DNA from: Sphingomonadales bacterium
GTDB taxonomy: Bacteria > Bacteroidota > Bacteroidia > UBA7662
Reading direction: 5' to 3'
Assembly: GCA_016872225.1 (NCBI GenBank)
Contig: VHAW01000025.1
Location: 1 to 15,881 of the forward strand
Length of the DNA: 15,881 bases
The notes beneath the pieces were generated by a model. It ran no database searches. It saw nothing but the letters and a program-made list of their open reading frames with translations, and was not told the origin of the DNA. Made by a program: the position numbers and the translations under genes. Positions 8,201-14,848 of the stretch are shown piece by piece; the stretch's first letter is position 1, and the number at the start of each line of letters is the position of its first letter.

Positions 8201-11200
8201 TGCCCCCTATTCGGGATGTTGGAGTCCAGTTGATCGCATCCAATGCAACTGGCACTCTTGTATCTATTCCCAACAATAATTACCAGGTCAAGGGCGGTGA
8301 ACCCTTTGCGGTCTTTGTTCGCCTCCAGAATTTCGGGCTACGCACGATTTTGGATACCGTCATTCCTGTAACGGTAAGGATTGGATCTTTCACCCAAACC
8401 ACCCAAGTTCGGTTGACTGACTCCCTACGGCCAGGTGCTGTTACGGCAACGGCCCTTCGCTTGGATTCCATCATGTCTGCACCCCTACTTTGGTTTACGT
8501 TAACGGCTTATACGGCTATGGGTCAGGATGGGAACAGCTCCAACGACTCTACTTCTGTTCAGATGTACGGGGTACCGATTCTTTCTGTTCCCAGCAACGA
8601 TAATTTTGATGTGTTACCGGACAATTGGCTCCCGGTGGCGATGGGGACAGCAGCAAACCCCTGGCAAAGAGGGGTGCCCACGGGCCCACAGTTGAATGCT
8701 GCTTTCAGCTCGCCTAATGTGTGGGGGACTGTACTCAACGGAAATCCGACCTCCGGACAAGGGGGATATGTTTTGTCTCCGCTTTATAATTTCCGAAGCA
8801 GTGTCAATACAACCCTTAAACTAAGGATGAACCGTAGGTTGGGCACTTCAGGTTCCGCTTTTCGTGTATCGTACGTGGATGAATTGTTCTCCTCCTGGCA
8901 AACACTTGGCCAGGTATCAGATCCCACAGGAGTGAATTGGTACAATACCACCGGTACGATTGGTGGCATCGCGGGTCCTGCATGGAACGGAAATTCCGGG
9001 AGCAGCGGCGGCGTTGCGGACTTTGTGGAACATAGTCTGGAATTGCCCGCTCAGTTTAATTACCGTAACAACCGCGTTCGCTTTCGTCTCGATTTCCAAA
9101 GTGGTTTTACTCCTTCTGAGGGTGTGATCGTCGACAATTGGGCCATCGTTCCTCCACCAGCCAGGGAAGTTGGAATGCGTCAAATCCTGAAGCCGGTGGC
9201 TTGCCCCGATTCCCTCAAAGCAATAGATACCATACGTGTGGTGATCCGGAATTATGGCGGGGATACCTTGTTTTCCATTCCTTTCAATTACCGATACGAT
9301 AACCTTCCGCCTGTTCTTGGCACTACGCCATACCTGTATACAACGCCGCTACCACCAGCTACAGAAACCACGGTGACCTTGCCGGCTATTCAATCTCCAC
9401 TACCTCCGGGGACTTATACCTTGAAGGTGTTTACTCAACTCACCGGGGATGCGCGAACAGCGAACGATACCATTACCCGTTGTGTCAAGGCGATTCCAGT
9501 GAATGATCTCATCATCATCAACAACATTGTGCCTACCTCTTCAATTTGTTATCCCAGCGGTTTGCGGCAATTAAAATTCAGAATTAGGAACATCGGTCAT
9601 TCACCGACCTCTACGTTTACAGCAGGTTTTCGAATAGATACCTTGCCTCCTGTGATTCAAAATTTCACCAGAGTCATACAGCCGAATGCCTATGATACTA
9701 TTGTCATTAACACCTTAGCGAATATTCCCAACGGATATACCACCATTCGTTTGTTTGTGAACGGCGGCACCATCGACCCCATTCTTACCAACGATACCTT
9801 GGCGGTTACTTTGTTTGGACGCGAGGCTCTCAACTTAGTCCATACGAACAATTTTGAGCGTCAAGGCTATGCACCGTATTGTGATACTGCTTTTTCGAAT
9901 GCGGTGACGGATATTCGTTATGCCCCGGTGCCTGCAATCAATAATTCACCCGATTACGCCCTTTACATGGGCACCGAGTTCTCTGGGGCTTCTTTTAATA
10001 CCATCATTCCCTTGAACCCATGGGCTGACTCATGGAACGGGACCTACTTGTCCAGGGTCGTATTCCCTGTGAATACGACCAGTCGAAGCAATATTCGCAT
10101 TCGGTTCAAACTCTTGCAAGTCGCGGGGGATAATTCCGCTGACAAGAGAATCTCCCTGCTACGGGTTGTGGCCAATGGCCGTCAAGTGGGACCTACCCTT
10201 CAACCCCTGGTTGTAACAGCGGCCAATAACCCGTTCCAAACCATTGACTTGGGGTTAGATACGTGTTATGTAGCCGGTGACCCTTTGGTTATTGAATTTC
10301 AATCCAAGTGCCGGTACCGGTTCCTGCCAGCGGGCACCGGGGGCACCGATCGAAATGGAAATTTCATCGATGATTTGATTATTTACAATTCGGTTCCGAA
10401 CGGCGCAGAAGTAGTGGAAGTTTTGTACGATCCACCATTCCCAACAGCCAACACCCCTGTGACGGCCAAGGCCCGAATTCGCAACAATGCCAATCCCAAT
10501 TACACACTGAATAACATCAACCTAGATCTTCGCCTTAATGGCACACCTGTTCAGAACCTGGTGGTCCCGATGAACTTGCCTTTTATGAAGGATACCATTT
10601 ACACCTTTTCGAATAACTTCAATTTGAATTTGGGCTCTAATTCTCTCTGTGTGGCTTCATCGCTTCCCAATGGCCTTGCGGATAATTTCCCGCTTGATGA
10701 TACGGCATGCACGGATGCGGTAGGTTTTCCTTTTATCAATACCTTTCCCTATTGCAATAATTTCGACGAGAATCAACCTGCATGGTTGACGCGTAACCCG
10801 GTGACCTTGAGAAGTTCCGGGAATTCCTGGGCCTTTGGAACTCCGGCCAAAGGCTTGATTAACGGTGCTGCCTCATCACCCAACGCCTGGTACATCTCAG
10901 CGGATAGTTTATATAGGCCTTATGATTCCTCAGCCTTGTACACGCCCATATTCCAAACGGTCAAAGACTCATGTTATGTAGTGAAGTTTAAAACCATGTG
11001 GATGACGGACTTTTTTGCCAACGATACCACAACGCGTCCGCTTCATGGTGATGGGGGTACGATCGAATATTCGACTAACGGGGGAGTTAAGTGGAATTCT
11101 TTTGGATATTTGGATACGCTAACGAACGAATGGTACAATGCCATTGTTCAGGCCTTAGCGGTTTTTAACGCTCAACAGAATATTGTTGGCTTTGGTTGGT

Positions 11201-11655
11201 CCGGGGTTTCCCCTTCGCTTTATGTGCCGATGCAACAAATTTTCAATACCACGGACAATGCTCAGGTAATTTTCCGTTTCCGTTTTGGTTCGGATTATGC
11301 CTTCCAAGGCGAAGGGTGGTCGATTGATGACTTTTGCTTTGAATTATTGCCTGGACCTTGCGAGGTCGTGTCGGTGCCTGAACTCTCCGAAAACATTTTG
11401 CTTTTGTCCCAGAATTTCCCTAATCCTGCCTCGGATTTAACCACCGTGGCCTATTACCTTCCCAAAGGAGGCAAAGCGCGACTTGAACTAAGAGACCTCT
11501 ACGGTAGGCCGGTTTGGGCTCGATCCCTTGGTCTTTTAGAAGGAGGGTGGTACAAGGAAAACCTGGAAACGACCTCTCTTGCCCAAGGACTTTATTACTA
11601 TACTCTTAGTTTTGAGGGCCGTAAATTGACCAAAAAGCTCTTGATTTCTCGTTAA
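5233..11655 (+). CDS. Giant multidomain T9SS-secreted surface protein
   Basis: A 2140-residue secreted protein with a signal peptide (h-region at about 13-26, cleavage likely after AVA at 31) and a T9SS sorting domain at the C-terminus. Domains by eye: a jelly-roll-like module (39-235); three roughly 90-residue Ig/FN3-like repeats with DGDSVRYYI-like cores (244-339, 358-445, 464-760), the third interrupted by a 203-residue insert (524-726); then jelly-roll-like modules (about 780-990, 1122-1306, 1532-1721, 1837-2037) alternating with CARDB-like Ig domains (991-1116, 1310-1421, 1422-1531, 1723-1836); and the sorting domain (2047-2140). I see no catalytic motif, so an adhesive or structural role on the cell surface or in the matrix is inferred. 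ATG 5233 is chosen because it directly starts the signal peptide; an in-frame TTG at 5197 is less likely. Wobble positions look richer in C than in tatC or the E1 gene. Function unknown. Confidence 0.88.
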   Translation: MNFIKPFIPLIRGSFLILFGYSLIAPWRAVAQPVLPPGITARFYTTFQNADPLDSVIVTGLWDTVSTYRFPAAPAGLSVRGRVNSAQTSILELKPFSTLGHFKVWLDFAHIAKLEFNDTAIVQFSLDQGATWTRLLGASCRYLGTSVSFPQPLASGGSRFHQQSYPADWLAGGNLGALPQASWWKQERFDMSPFVSNQADVRIRFLLKDGNNNGLGSPIPGYGWLLDSILVTSAFSEIIPPLITHTALTGLQFNINQTFSATIRDSLGCDSTGIDTLGVHLFYRINSGSLDSVRMLRQGNTLTWSASLDSTRIADGDTVRYLIRAKDSSPRRNVKFFPPQLNLADSFLTYLASLFPTVVHSAPVTGYQFSPGPFVINAQMSDASGIDSAILVYSLNNGPFITRRMPNVGGINYRDSIFTVDGDSVRYYIEAVDNSPRRFRKKLPDTTAFYTFTASGPPLVEWPATFQQCDVFLGPVYSLGPFNIPVRLTDGSDIDTAYLHYKVDNGPYQMVGMSRGAAVRDTLARWNFNGASAATIPGGVNAPTPHRGTGTAALVNAPTGTFVLGNAATSSNNSSDSAAGATNFCWNTTQYPAVNSNTARGVQFNVATTGKRNVKMSFDMYHGATASRFVRLEYSLNGSTWTPYTGSGTDTANLYRANLGGNQWYNNRVADFNGIQGVDNNALFRVRLITIFAPGTAAYAPATAGQTYAPTGSLRIDAVTISGENDSYCNWFAQVPAVSDSDTVSYYVRAFDKSVRRNLTVSPSIQNPRTFIALNGLNMPYQDGFEVNNALWSPFVLTGPVANPVYSPGGWVRGTPGKSILNSAFQGSNAWTVDSLNGNYPNNAFYVLESPVFNFLNSEQSYLNFMQWRVIDSGGVTNPFSPGLGDGFWVEYTRNISVPNWQKLGIYSVLPNSAQSNWYNRSSISGLTTSGGWDGRNGGWARSEIRLPDSLFKGVNLGGTASKVRFRMVFRSNGATTSNGVAVDNIQVAMPPIRDVGVQLIASNATGTLVSIPNNNYQVKGGEPFAVFVRLQNFGLRTILDTVIPVTVRIGSFTQTTQVRLTDSLRPGAVTATALRLDSIMSAPLLWFTLTAYTAMGQDGNSSNDSTSVQMYGVPILSVPSNDNFDVLPDNWLPVAMGTAANPWQRGVPTGPQLNAAFSSPNVWGTVLNGNPTSGQGGYVLSPLYNFRSSVNTTLKLRMNRRLGTSGSAFRVSYVDELFSSWQTLGQVSDPTGVNWYNTTGTIGGIAGPAWNGNSGSSGGVADFVEHSLELPAQFNYRNNRVRFRLDFQSGFTPSEGVIVDNWAIVPPPAREVGMRQILKPVACPDSLKAIDTIRVVIRNYGGDTLFSIPFNYRYDNLPPVLGTTPYLYTTPLPPATETTVTLPAIQSPLPPGTYTLKVFTQLTGDARTANDTITRCVKAIPVNDLIIINNIVPTSSICYPSGLRQLKFRIRNIGHSPTSTFTAGFRIDTLPPVIQNFTRVIQPNAYDTIVINTLANIPNGYTTIRLFVNGGTIDPILTNDTLAVTLFGREALNLVHTNNFERQGYAPYCDTAFSNAVTDIRYAPVPAINNSPDYALYMGTEFSGASFNTIIPLNPWADSWNGTYLSRVVFPVNTTSRSNIRIRFKLLQVAGDNSADKRISLLRVVANGRQVGPTLQPLVVTAANNPFQTIDLGLDTCYVAGDPLVIEFQSKCRYRFLPAGTGGTDRNGNFIDDLIIYNSVPNGAEVVEVLYDPPFPTANTPVTAKARIRNNANPNYTLNNINLDLRLNGTPVQNLVVPMNLPFMKDTIYTFSNNFNLNLGSNSLCVASSLPNGLADNFPLDDTACTDAVGFPFINTFPYCNNFDENQPAWLTRNPVTLRSSGNSWAFGTPAKGLINGAASSPNAWYISADSLYRPYDSSALYTPIFQTVKDSCYVVKFKTMWMTDFFANDTTTRPLHGDGGTIEYSTNGGVKWNSFGYLDTLTNEWYNAIVQALAVFNAQQNIVGFGWSGVSPSLYVPMQQIFNTTDNAQVIFRFRFGSDYAFQGEGWSIDDFCFELLPGPCEVVSVPELSENILLLSQNFPNPASDLTTVAYYLPKGGKARLELRDLYGRPVWARSLGLLEGGWYKENLETTSLAQGLYYYTLSFEGRKLTKKLLISR
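5962..7512 (+). repeat. Three Ig/FN3-like protein repeats in the giant protein
   Basis: Three homologous units are seen in translation. Each has a 'D-x-S-G-I-D-S/T-A' strand, a 'Y-x-x-N-x-G-P' strand, and a 'DGD(S/T)VRYYIxAxD-x-SPRRN' end. Unit 1 is about 5962-6250 (IRAKDSSPRRN), unit 2 about 6304-6566 (IEAVDNSPRRF), and unit 3 is split into 6622-6801 and 7411-7512 (VRAFDKSVRRN). The units differ enough that recent duplication is unlikely. Confidence 0.65.
6802..7410 (+). other. 203-residue beta-sandwich module inserted in the third Ig/FN3-like repeat
   Basis: The segment starts ARWNFNG and ends RIDAVTISGEN. It reads as a complete lectin-like or jelly-roll module of the kind seen in many secreted bacterial proteins: a Phe-Asn-Gly opening, a GTGTAALV stretch, SFDMYHGATASRFVRLEYSL, and a WYN motif at 7222. 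It sits between the first strands of repeat 3 (ending RDTL) and its last strands (starting SYCNWF), so it is a domain nested within a domain. Confidence 0.6.
7570..11345 (+). repeat. Alternating jelly-roll-like and CARDB-like modules in the giant protein
   Basis: Jelly-roll-like modules lie at about 7570-8202, 8596-9150, 9826-10395 and 10741-11345. Shared features in three of the four are an N-terminal 'F-(D/E)-x-N/D' strand, a 'W-x-x-G-x-P' strand, 'SP-x-(F/Y)-x-F/x-T' and a WYN motif (tgg at 7984, 8938, 11131). All four end in Asp-Asn or Asp-Asp-hydrophobic (VDNIQV, VDNWAI, IDDLII, IDDFCF). The CARDB-like domains between them (about 8203-8580, 9160-9495, 9496-9825, 10400-10740) have the 'I-R-N-x-G' and 'L-P-x-G-x-x-T' patterns of that fold. 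Boundaries are approximate. Confidence 0.6.
11371..11652 (+). other. T9SS C-terminal sorting domain (type A) of the giant protein
   Basis: The last 94 residues carry the hallmarks of the Por secretion tail: SQNFPNPASD near the start, LELRDLYGR in the middle, LAQGLYYYTL and the final KKLLISR. In the family this domain is recognised by the type IX translocon at the outer membrane and normally removed during attachment to A-LPS. This is the strongest evidence that the protein is exported to the cell surface or medium. Confidence 0.93.
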
Positions 11656-11670
11656 GAATACCTATATTTG
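11641..11670 (+). promoter_or_regulatory. Bacteroidota sigma-A-type promoter of rpmE2
   Basis: TTG (11641-11643) and TATATTTG (11663-11670) are separated by 19 bases, an exact match to the TTG-N19-TAnnTTTG arrangement known for Bacteroidota housekeeping promoters. The -33 part lies inside the last codons of the giant-protein gene. The predicted transcript starts at about 11673-11676, leaving a leader under 20 bases with the ribosome binding site AAGGA at 11682 or just before it. Confidence 0.72.
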
Positions 11671-11691
11671 CGTTCCTTAAAAGGAAAAAGC

Positions 11692-11937
11692 ATGAAAAGC
11701 AATATCCATCCAGAGAATTATCGTATCGTGGTTTTCAAGGACATGTCCAATGAATACATGTTTTTGGGTAAATCCTGTGCGGAAACACGAGAAACCCTCC
11801 GGTGGGAGGATGGTAATGAATATCCACTGGTGAAGCTTGAAATTTCGCATAAATCGCATCCGTTTTACACCGGAAAGCAAGTGCTTGTGGATACTGCTGG
11901 TCGTGTTGATAAGTTCAAGCAGCGCTATAAGCGTTAA
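11692..11937 (+). CDS. rpmE2: Ribosomal protein L31 type B
   Basis: An 81-residue 50S ribosomal protein. The start MKSNIHPENYRIVVFKDMSN, the stretch RWEDGNEYPLVKLEISHKSH (37-56), HPFYTGKQVLVDTAGRVDKF (56-75) and the basic C-terminus are diagnostic of L31 type B. It lacks the zinc-binding CxxC of type A L31 (its only cysteine is Cys29), so it should not need zinc. ATG 11692 is chosen because AAGGA lies 6-7 bases upstream and the length fits the family; the longer frame from TTG 11668 would begin inside the promoter. The gene has its own promoter and a strong intrinsic terminator. The EEP-family ORF begins one base after its stop. Confidence 0.95.
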   Translation: MKSNIHPENYRIVVFKDMSNEYMFLGKSCAETRETLRWEDGNEYPLVKLEISHKSHPFYTGKQVLVDTAGRVDKFKQRYKR

Positions 11938-11938
11938 G

Positions 11939-13339
11939 ATGGATTTTTACCAAAGAATAATTAAACCCGAGGCGCAAGCCTCGGGTTTATTTTTTAAGGC
12001 CCTTGCAGTTGTTCTGTTGATGTCTGGTATTTCTCAAGCCCAAGGTTTGCGCCGGGATACCGTGACCGTCATGATGTACAATATGCTGTACTATGGAGTA
12101 AACACCTCCTTCTGTACAAGTTCTAATAACAATGTTACTGTTAAGAACGCAGGACTGATGACCTTGTTCAATTATATACAACCTGATTTACTGGGGGTAT
12201 GCGAAATGAGTCCTGTTTCGTCCGTGAATCTTGGTCTCCTTAACAATGTTTTGAATAATGGTGGGCGTAGCGGCTATTTGCGAGCCAATTTGATGAATCC
12301 TTCGGGGTCGGATATCGTAGCTTTGTTGTATTATAATTCTGCAAAATTCGGAATGCATAGCCAGAACCCGGTAACAACCCAAGGGCGCGATATCGCTTGG
12401 TACCGACTTTATCATAAGCCCATCCCTCTGAACGGGGATACTACCTTTCTGCACGTGGCGGTGGCTCACCTTAAAGCAGGCGGGACTTCCTCGGATGTGG
12501 TACAGCGCGGGCAGGAAGCAGGTGCTTTGGTTCAATTTATGCGGGCTAACAGCTTTCAAGGTAACTTATTGGTTATGGGCGATTTGAATGTTAGTGAATC
12601 GTCGGAGCCTGCTTACGACAGCTTATTGAATGCGGGTTCAGTGATGAATCATCGACTTAAGGATCCGGTTTCCAGACCAGGGTCTTGGAGTGGAAATTCA
12701 AGTTTTGCCCTTTGGCATACGCAATCACCCAGGACCGCTTCCAATGGATGTGCCACGGGTGGTGGCTTGGATGATCGGTATGATCATATTTTGTTAAACG
12801 ATTGGGCGACGGGCGATTCAGCCAAGGTCAAGTATGTTCCCGCTTCATTTCGTATCCCGGGTAATGATGGGAATCGTTTTAACGGGAGCGTGAACGGCAC
12901 TTTCAATGCGTCGGTTCCTGTTGCGGTGGCCAATGCGCTTCATGAGATTTCGGATCACCTCCCCGTGGTCCTCAAGTTGGCGATTGGTCCAGCGGGGGCG
13001 TCTTCAGCAGATCCCGCAGAAGATGGATCATGGGATGAACCCTTTCGATTTACCATCTCCCAAAGTTCAAATACCGTTCCATCCGCGCTTGCCCACCGAT
13101 ACATTCAATTTCCAAGGACTTATGCAGATGGTTTGTGCCGCTGGGAAATCCGGGATGCCATGGGAAGGTTAGCGGACCAAGGTTCGGCTTGGGTGGATTC
13201 TCGAGGTCGTGTCATGCTGAATGACCTTGTTGCGAAAGGCTGGTTCTCGTTGTCCGTGGAATGGAATGGGAACCCTAATCATAGAGGGTTAAGCGGTAAG
13301 GTATTCCGAAGTTCGCAGGGATTTTTACAAGCGCCTTAG
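11939..13339 (+). CDS. Secreted endonuclease/exonuclease/phosphatase (EEP) family protein with a divergent T9SS-like tail
   Basis: A 466-residue predicted extracellular hydrolase of the EEP fold (DNase I, sphingomyelinase and inositol phosphatase relatives). Catalytic motifs: TVMMYNML (43-50), GVCEM (86-90, metal-binding Glu89), VAHLKAG (175-181, His177), MGDLNVSE (213-220, Asp215 and Asn217), DDRYDHIL (278-285) and SDHLPVVL (338-345, Asp339/His340). A signal core ALAVVLLMSGISQA (21-34) precedes the domain. The C-terminal 100 residues (CRWEIRDAMGRLADQG, then GWFSLSVEWNG, then LSGKVFRS) resemble a degenerate T9SS sorting domain. The substrate cannot be told from the sequence. The start is uncertain: ATG 11939 puts the rpmE2 terminator inside the gene; ATG 12020 would remove the signal core; ATG 12071 gives only the catalytic domain. 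The 3' end overlaps engB by 4 bases. Confidence 0.82.
   Translation: MDFYQRIIKPEAQASGLFFKALAVVLLMSGISQAQGLRRDTVTVMMYNMLYYGVNTSFCTSSNNNVTVKNAGLMTLFNYIQPDLLGVCEMSPVSSVNLGLLNNVLNNGGRSGYLRANLMNPSGSDIVALLYYNSAKFGMHSQNPVTTQGRDIAWYRLYHKPIPLNGDTTFLHVAVAHLKAGGTSSDVVQRGQEAGALVQFMRANSFQGNLLVMGDLNVSESSEPAYDSLLNAGSVMNHRLKDPVSRPGSWSGNSSFALWHTQSPRTASNGCATGGGLDDRYDHILLNDWATGDSAKVKYVPASFRIPGNDGNRFNGSVNGTFNASVPVAVANALHEISDHLPVVLKLAIGPAGASSADPAEDGSWDEPFRFTISQSSNTVPSALAHRYIQFPRTYADGLCRWEIRDAMGRLADQGSAWVDSRGRVMLNDLVAKGWFSLSVEWNGNPNHRGLSGKVFRSSQGFLQAP
11962..11995 (+). terminator. Intrinsic terminator of rpmE2
   Basis: A perfect 12-bp stem (TAAACCCGAGGC with GCCTCGGGTTTA) closes a GCAA tetraloop of the stable GNRA type and is followed by six T residues (11990-11995). 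It starts 24 bases after the rpmE2 stop. It is the best terminator in the window. It also lies in frame within the apparent 5' end of the EEP gene, where it encodes residues KPEAQASGLF. Confidence 0.92.
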
Positions 13340-13977
13340 GATTTGATCGGTTTTCCTTGGTAGTTCTTGCTGCATTCGCGCAAAAAGTCGAGAATTTCAT
13401 GTCGGCCTCTGCCGTCCTCGGCGGAGGTCATGAAGGTTGTTGGCAGGGTTTCCCAGGTTGACAGCATGGCTTTTCCGTAGGCCTCCGCATTTTGGTGGGC
13501 CTGGAGCATGGAACCTTTATCGGTTTTGGTGAAGACCATGACAAAGGGTACGGCCCATTCGCCCAATTGATTTGCGAAATCGAGGTCGATTTTTTGTGGG
13601 GTGAGGCGACTGTCCAGGAGCTGCATCACGCAGATTAGGTTGGAGCGTTTTCGTAGGTAATTCCTCATCATATTATTCCATGCTTCAATATCTTTTTGGG
13701 AGGCTTTGGCGTAGCCGTAACCCGGTAAGTCCACCAAGTATAAGGGAGGAACCCCTTGGATATCGACGCTGAAGTGGTTGATTAAACGCGTTTTGCCTGG
13801 TTGGGCAGAGCTTTTGGCGAGTCCTTTGTGATCGACCAATCGGTTAATCAACGATGATTTGCCTACGTTGGATCGCCCGATGAGGGCAATTTCGCATCGG
13901 TCGGGCTTGGGCAACTGATCCAATCGCAGCCCGCTACCGATGAAGGATGCCTTTATTTTGATCCGTTCCGAATTCAT
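13336..13977 (-). CDS. engB: Ribosome biogenesis GTP-binding protein EngB/YsxC
   Basis: A 213-residue TrmE-Era-EngA-EngB-Septin family GTPase, needed for 50S subunit assembly and usually essential. All G motifs are visible: G1 GRSNVGKSS (34-42), G2 threonine in QPGKTRLINHF (59-69), G3 DLPGYGYA (83-90), G4 TKTD (150-153) and G5 TSA (184-186). The ATG at 13977 follows AGGA directly and gives the normal family length. It is divergent from menG and convergent with the EEP gene, which it overlaps by 4 bases at the 3' ends. No terminator is seen between those two genes. Confidence 0.95.
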   Translation of the reverse strand: MNSERIKIKASFIGSGLRLDQLPKPDRCEIALIGRSNVGKSSLINRLVDHKGLAKSSAQPGKTRLINHFSVDIQGVPPLYLVDLPGYGYAKASQKDIEAWNNMMRNYLRKRSNLICVMQLLDSRLTPQKIDLDFANQLGEWAVPFVMVFTKTDKGSMLQAHQNAEAYGKAMLSTWETLPTTFMTSAEDGRGRHEILDFLRECSKNYQGKPIKS

Positions 13978-13981
13978 TCCT

Positions 13982-13989
13982 CAAAAGTA
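13982..13989 (-). promoter_or_regulatory. Candidate -7 box of engB (TACTTTTG on the - strand)
   Basis: Read on the - strand, TACTTTTG fits TAnnTTTG and is followed by AGGA-ish bases and then the engB ATG about 4 bases later, the same close spacing as before rpiB. This implies an almost leaderless mRNA. No -33 TTG is found at the usual distance, so it is only a candidate. Confidence 0.38.
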
Positions 13990-14007
13990 TGCGCTAGATC
14001 CGTGAAC

Positions 14008-14015
14008 TATCTTTG
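14008..14015 (+). promoter_or_regulatory. Candidate -7 box of menG (TATCTTTG)
   Basis: TATCTTTG matches TAnnTTTG exactly and lies 73 bases upstream of the menG ATG, in the 111-base divergent region shared with engB. It would give a leader of about 70 bases in which I see no clear structure. The -33 TTG is not recognisable. Confidence 0.42.
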
Positions 14016-14088
14016 GACTGCAATCGTTAACCTTTGAGTCAAGAGAATTTCGTCAAACCGAGGGGCTTGAATTGAATTGTTAAACCCT

Positions 14089-14844
14089 ATGAAAAACGCG
14101 TCCAATAGCCCAATTTCAATTCTTCCTTACGGCCTAGAAGCAGGGAACAAGAAGGATCAAGTTGCGAAGATGTTCGATGGCATATCGCATCGGTATGATT
14201 TGCTGAATCGGTTGCTTTCTGCGGGGATTGATGTTCGGTGGCGAAAGCAGGCCCTGAGGATGTTGGGGAGGCATATTCAACCTGTTCAAATTTTGGATGT
14301 GGCTACGGGTACAGCTGACTTGGCTCTGGCTCTGGCTGACCGTTGGCCTTCAGCCAAGGTAGTGGGCGTGGATATTTCCGAGGGTATGTTGGCTATAGGG
14401 AGGCGTAAAATTCATGAAGAGGGCCTTGGCTCACGTTTGGAACTTCGAACGGCCGATGCCGAAAATCTCCCTTTTGAGCAAGGCTTTTACGATGCAGTAA
14501 CGGTAGCCTTCGGGGTGAGGAATTTCGAAAACTTGGAAAAGGGTCTCTCGGAGCTGACCAGGGTATTACGGCCTGGGGGAATCCTCTTAGTTCTTGAATT
14601 TTCGCAGCCTCGTTCCTGGCTCATTCGGCAGGCGATGAATTTTTATTCCCGTACCTTGATGCCGGCCTTGGGGGGGTGGCTGTCCAACGATAGAGCTGCT
14701 TATACGTATTTACCGGAGTCCGTTGTTGTCTTTCCAGAGGGTCTTGATTTTGAAAAGTATTTGATAGATAGCGGTTTAAAGGTTGTAGAATCCAAAAGAC
14801 TGAGTATGGGTATTGCCTCGATTTATTTGGCTAAGAAAATTTAA
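14089..14844 (+). CDS. menG: Demethylmenaquinone methyltransferase (MenG/UbiE)
   Basis: A 251-residue class I SAM-dependent methyltransferase that makes the last step of menaquinone synthesis (methylation of demethylmenaquinone) at the cytoplasmic face of the membrane. Motifs: VAKMFDGISHRYDLLNRLLS (25-44), SAM motif I LDVATGTADLAL (69-80), VVGVDISEGML (91-101), ADAENLPF (122-129), AVTVAFGVRNFENLEKGL (136-153), RPGGILLVLEFSQP (161-174) and the C-terminal family stretch AYTYLPESVVVFP (204-216). Bacteroidota respire with menaquinone, so MenG is preferred over UbiE. ATG 14089 is chosen over an in-frame TTG at 14077. porT begins 4 bases after the stop, so the two are likely cotranscribed. Confidence 0.94.
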   Translation: MKNASNSPISILPYGLEAGNKKDQVAKMFDGISHRYDLLNRLLSAGIDVRWRKQALRMLGRHIQPVQILDVATGTADLALALADRWPSAKVVGVDISEGMLAIGRRKIHEEGLGSRLELRTADAENLPFEQGFYDAVTVAFGVRNFENLEKGLSELTRVLRPGGILLVLEFSQPRSWLIRQAMNFYSRTLMPALGGWLSNDRAAYTYLPESVVVFPEGLDFEKYLIDSGLKVVESKRLSMGIASIYLAKKI

Positions 14845-14848
14845 GAAC

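Noticed and set aside
11837..11938. A longer EEP frame starting at ATG 11837 inside rpmE2
   Set aside because: It overlaps rpmE2 in another frame for 100 bases; the extra residues look like a shadow of the L31 gene.
12188..12559. A 123-codon - strand ORF opposite the EEP gene
   Set aside because: It lies opposite the catalytic motifs of the EEP domain and has no family resemblance.
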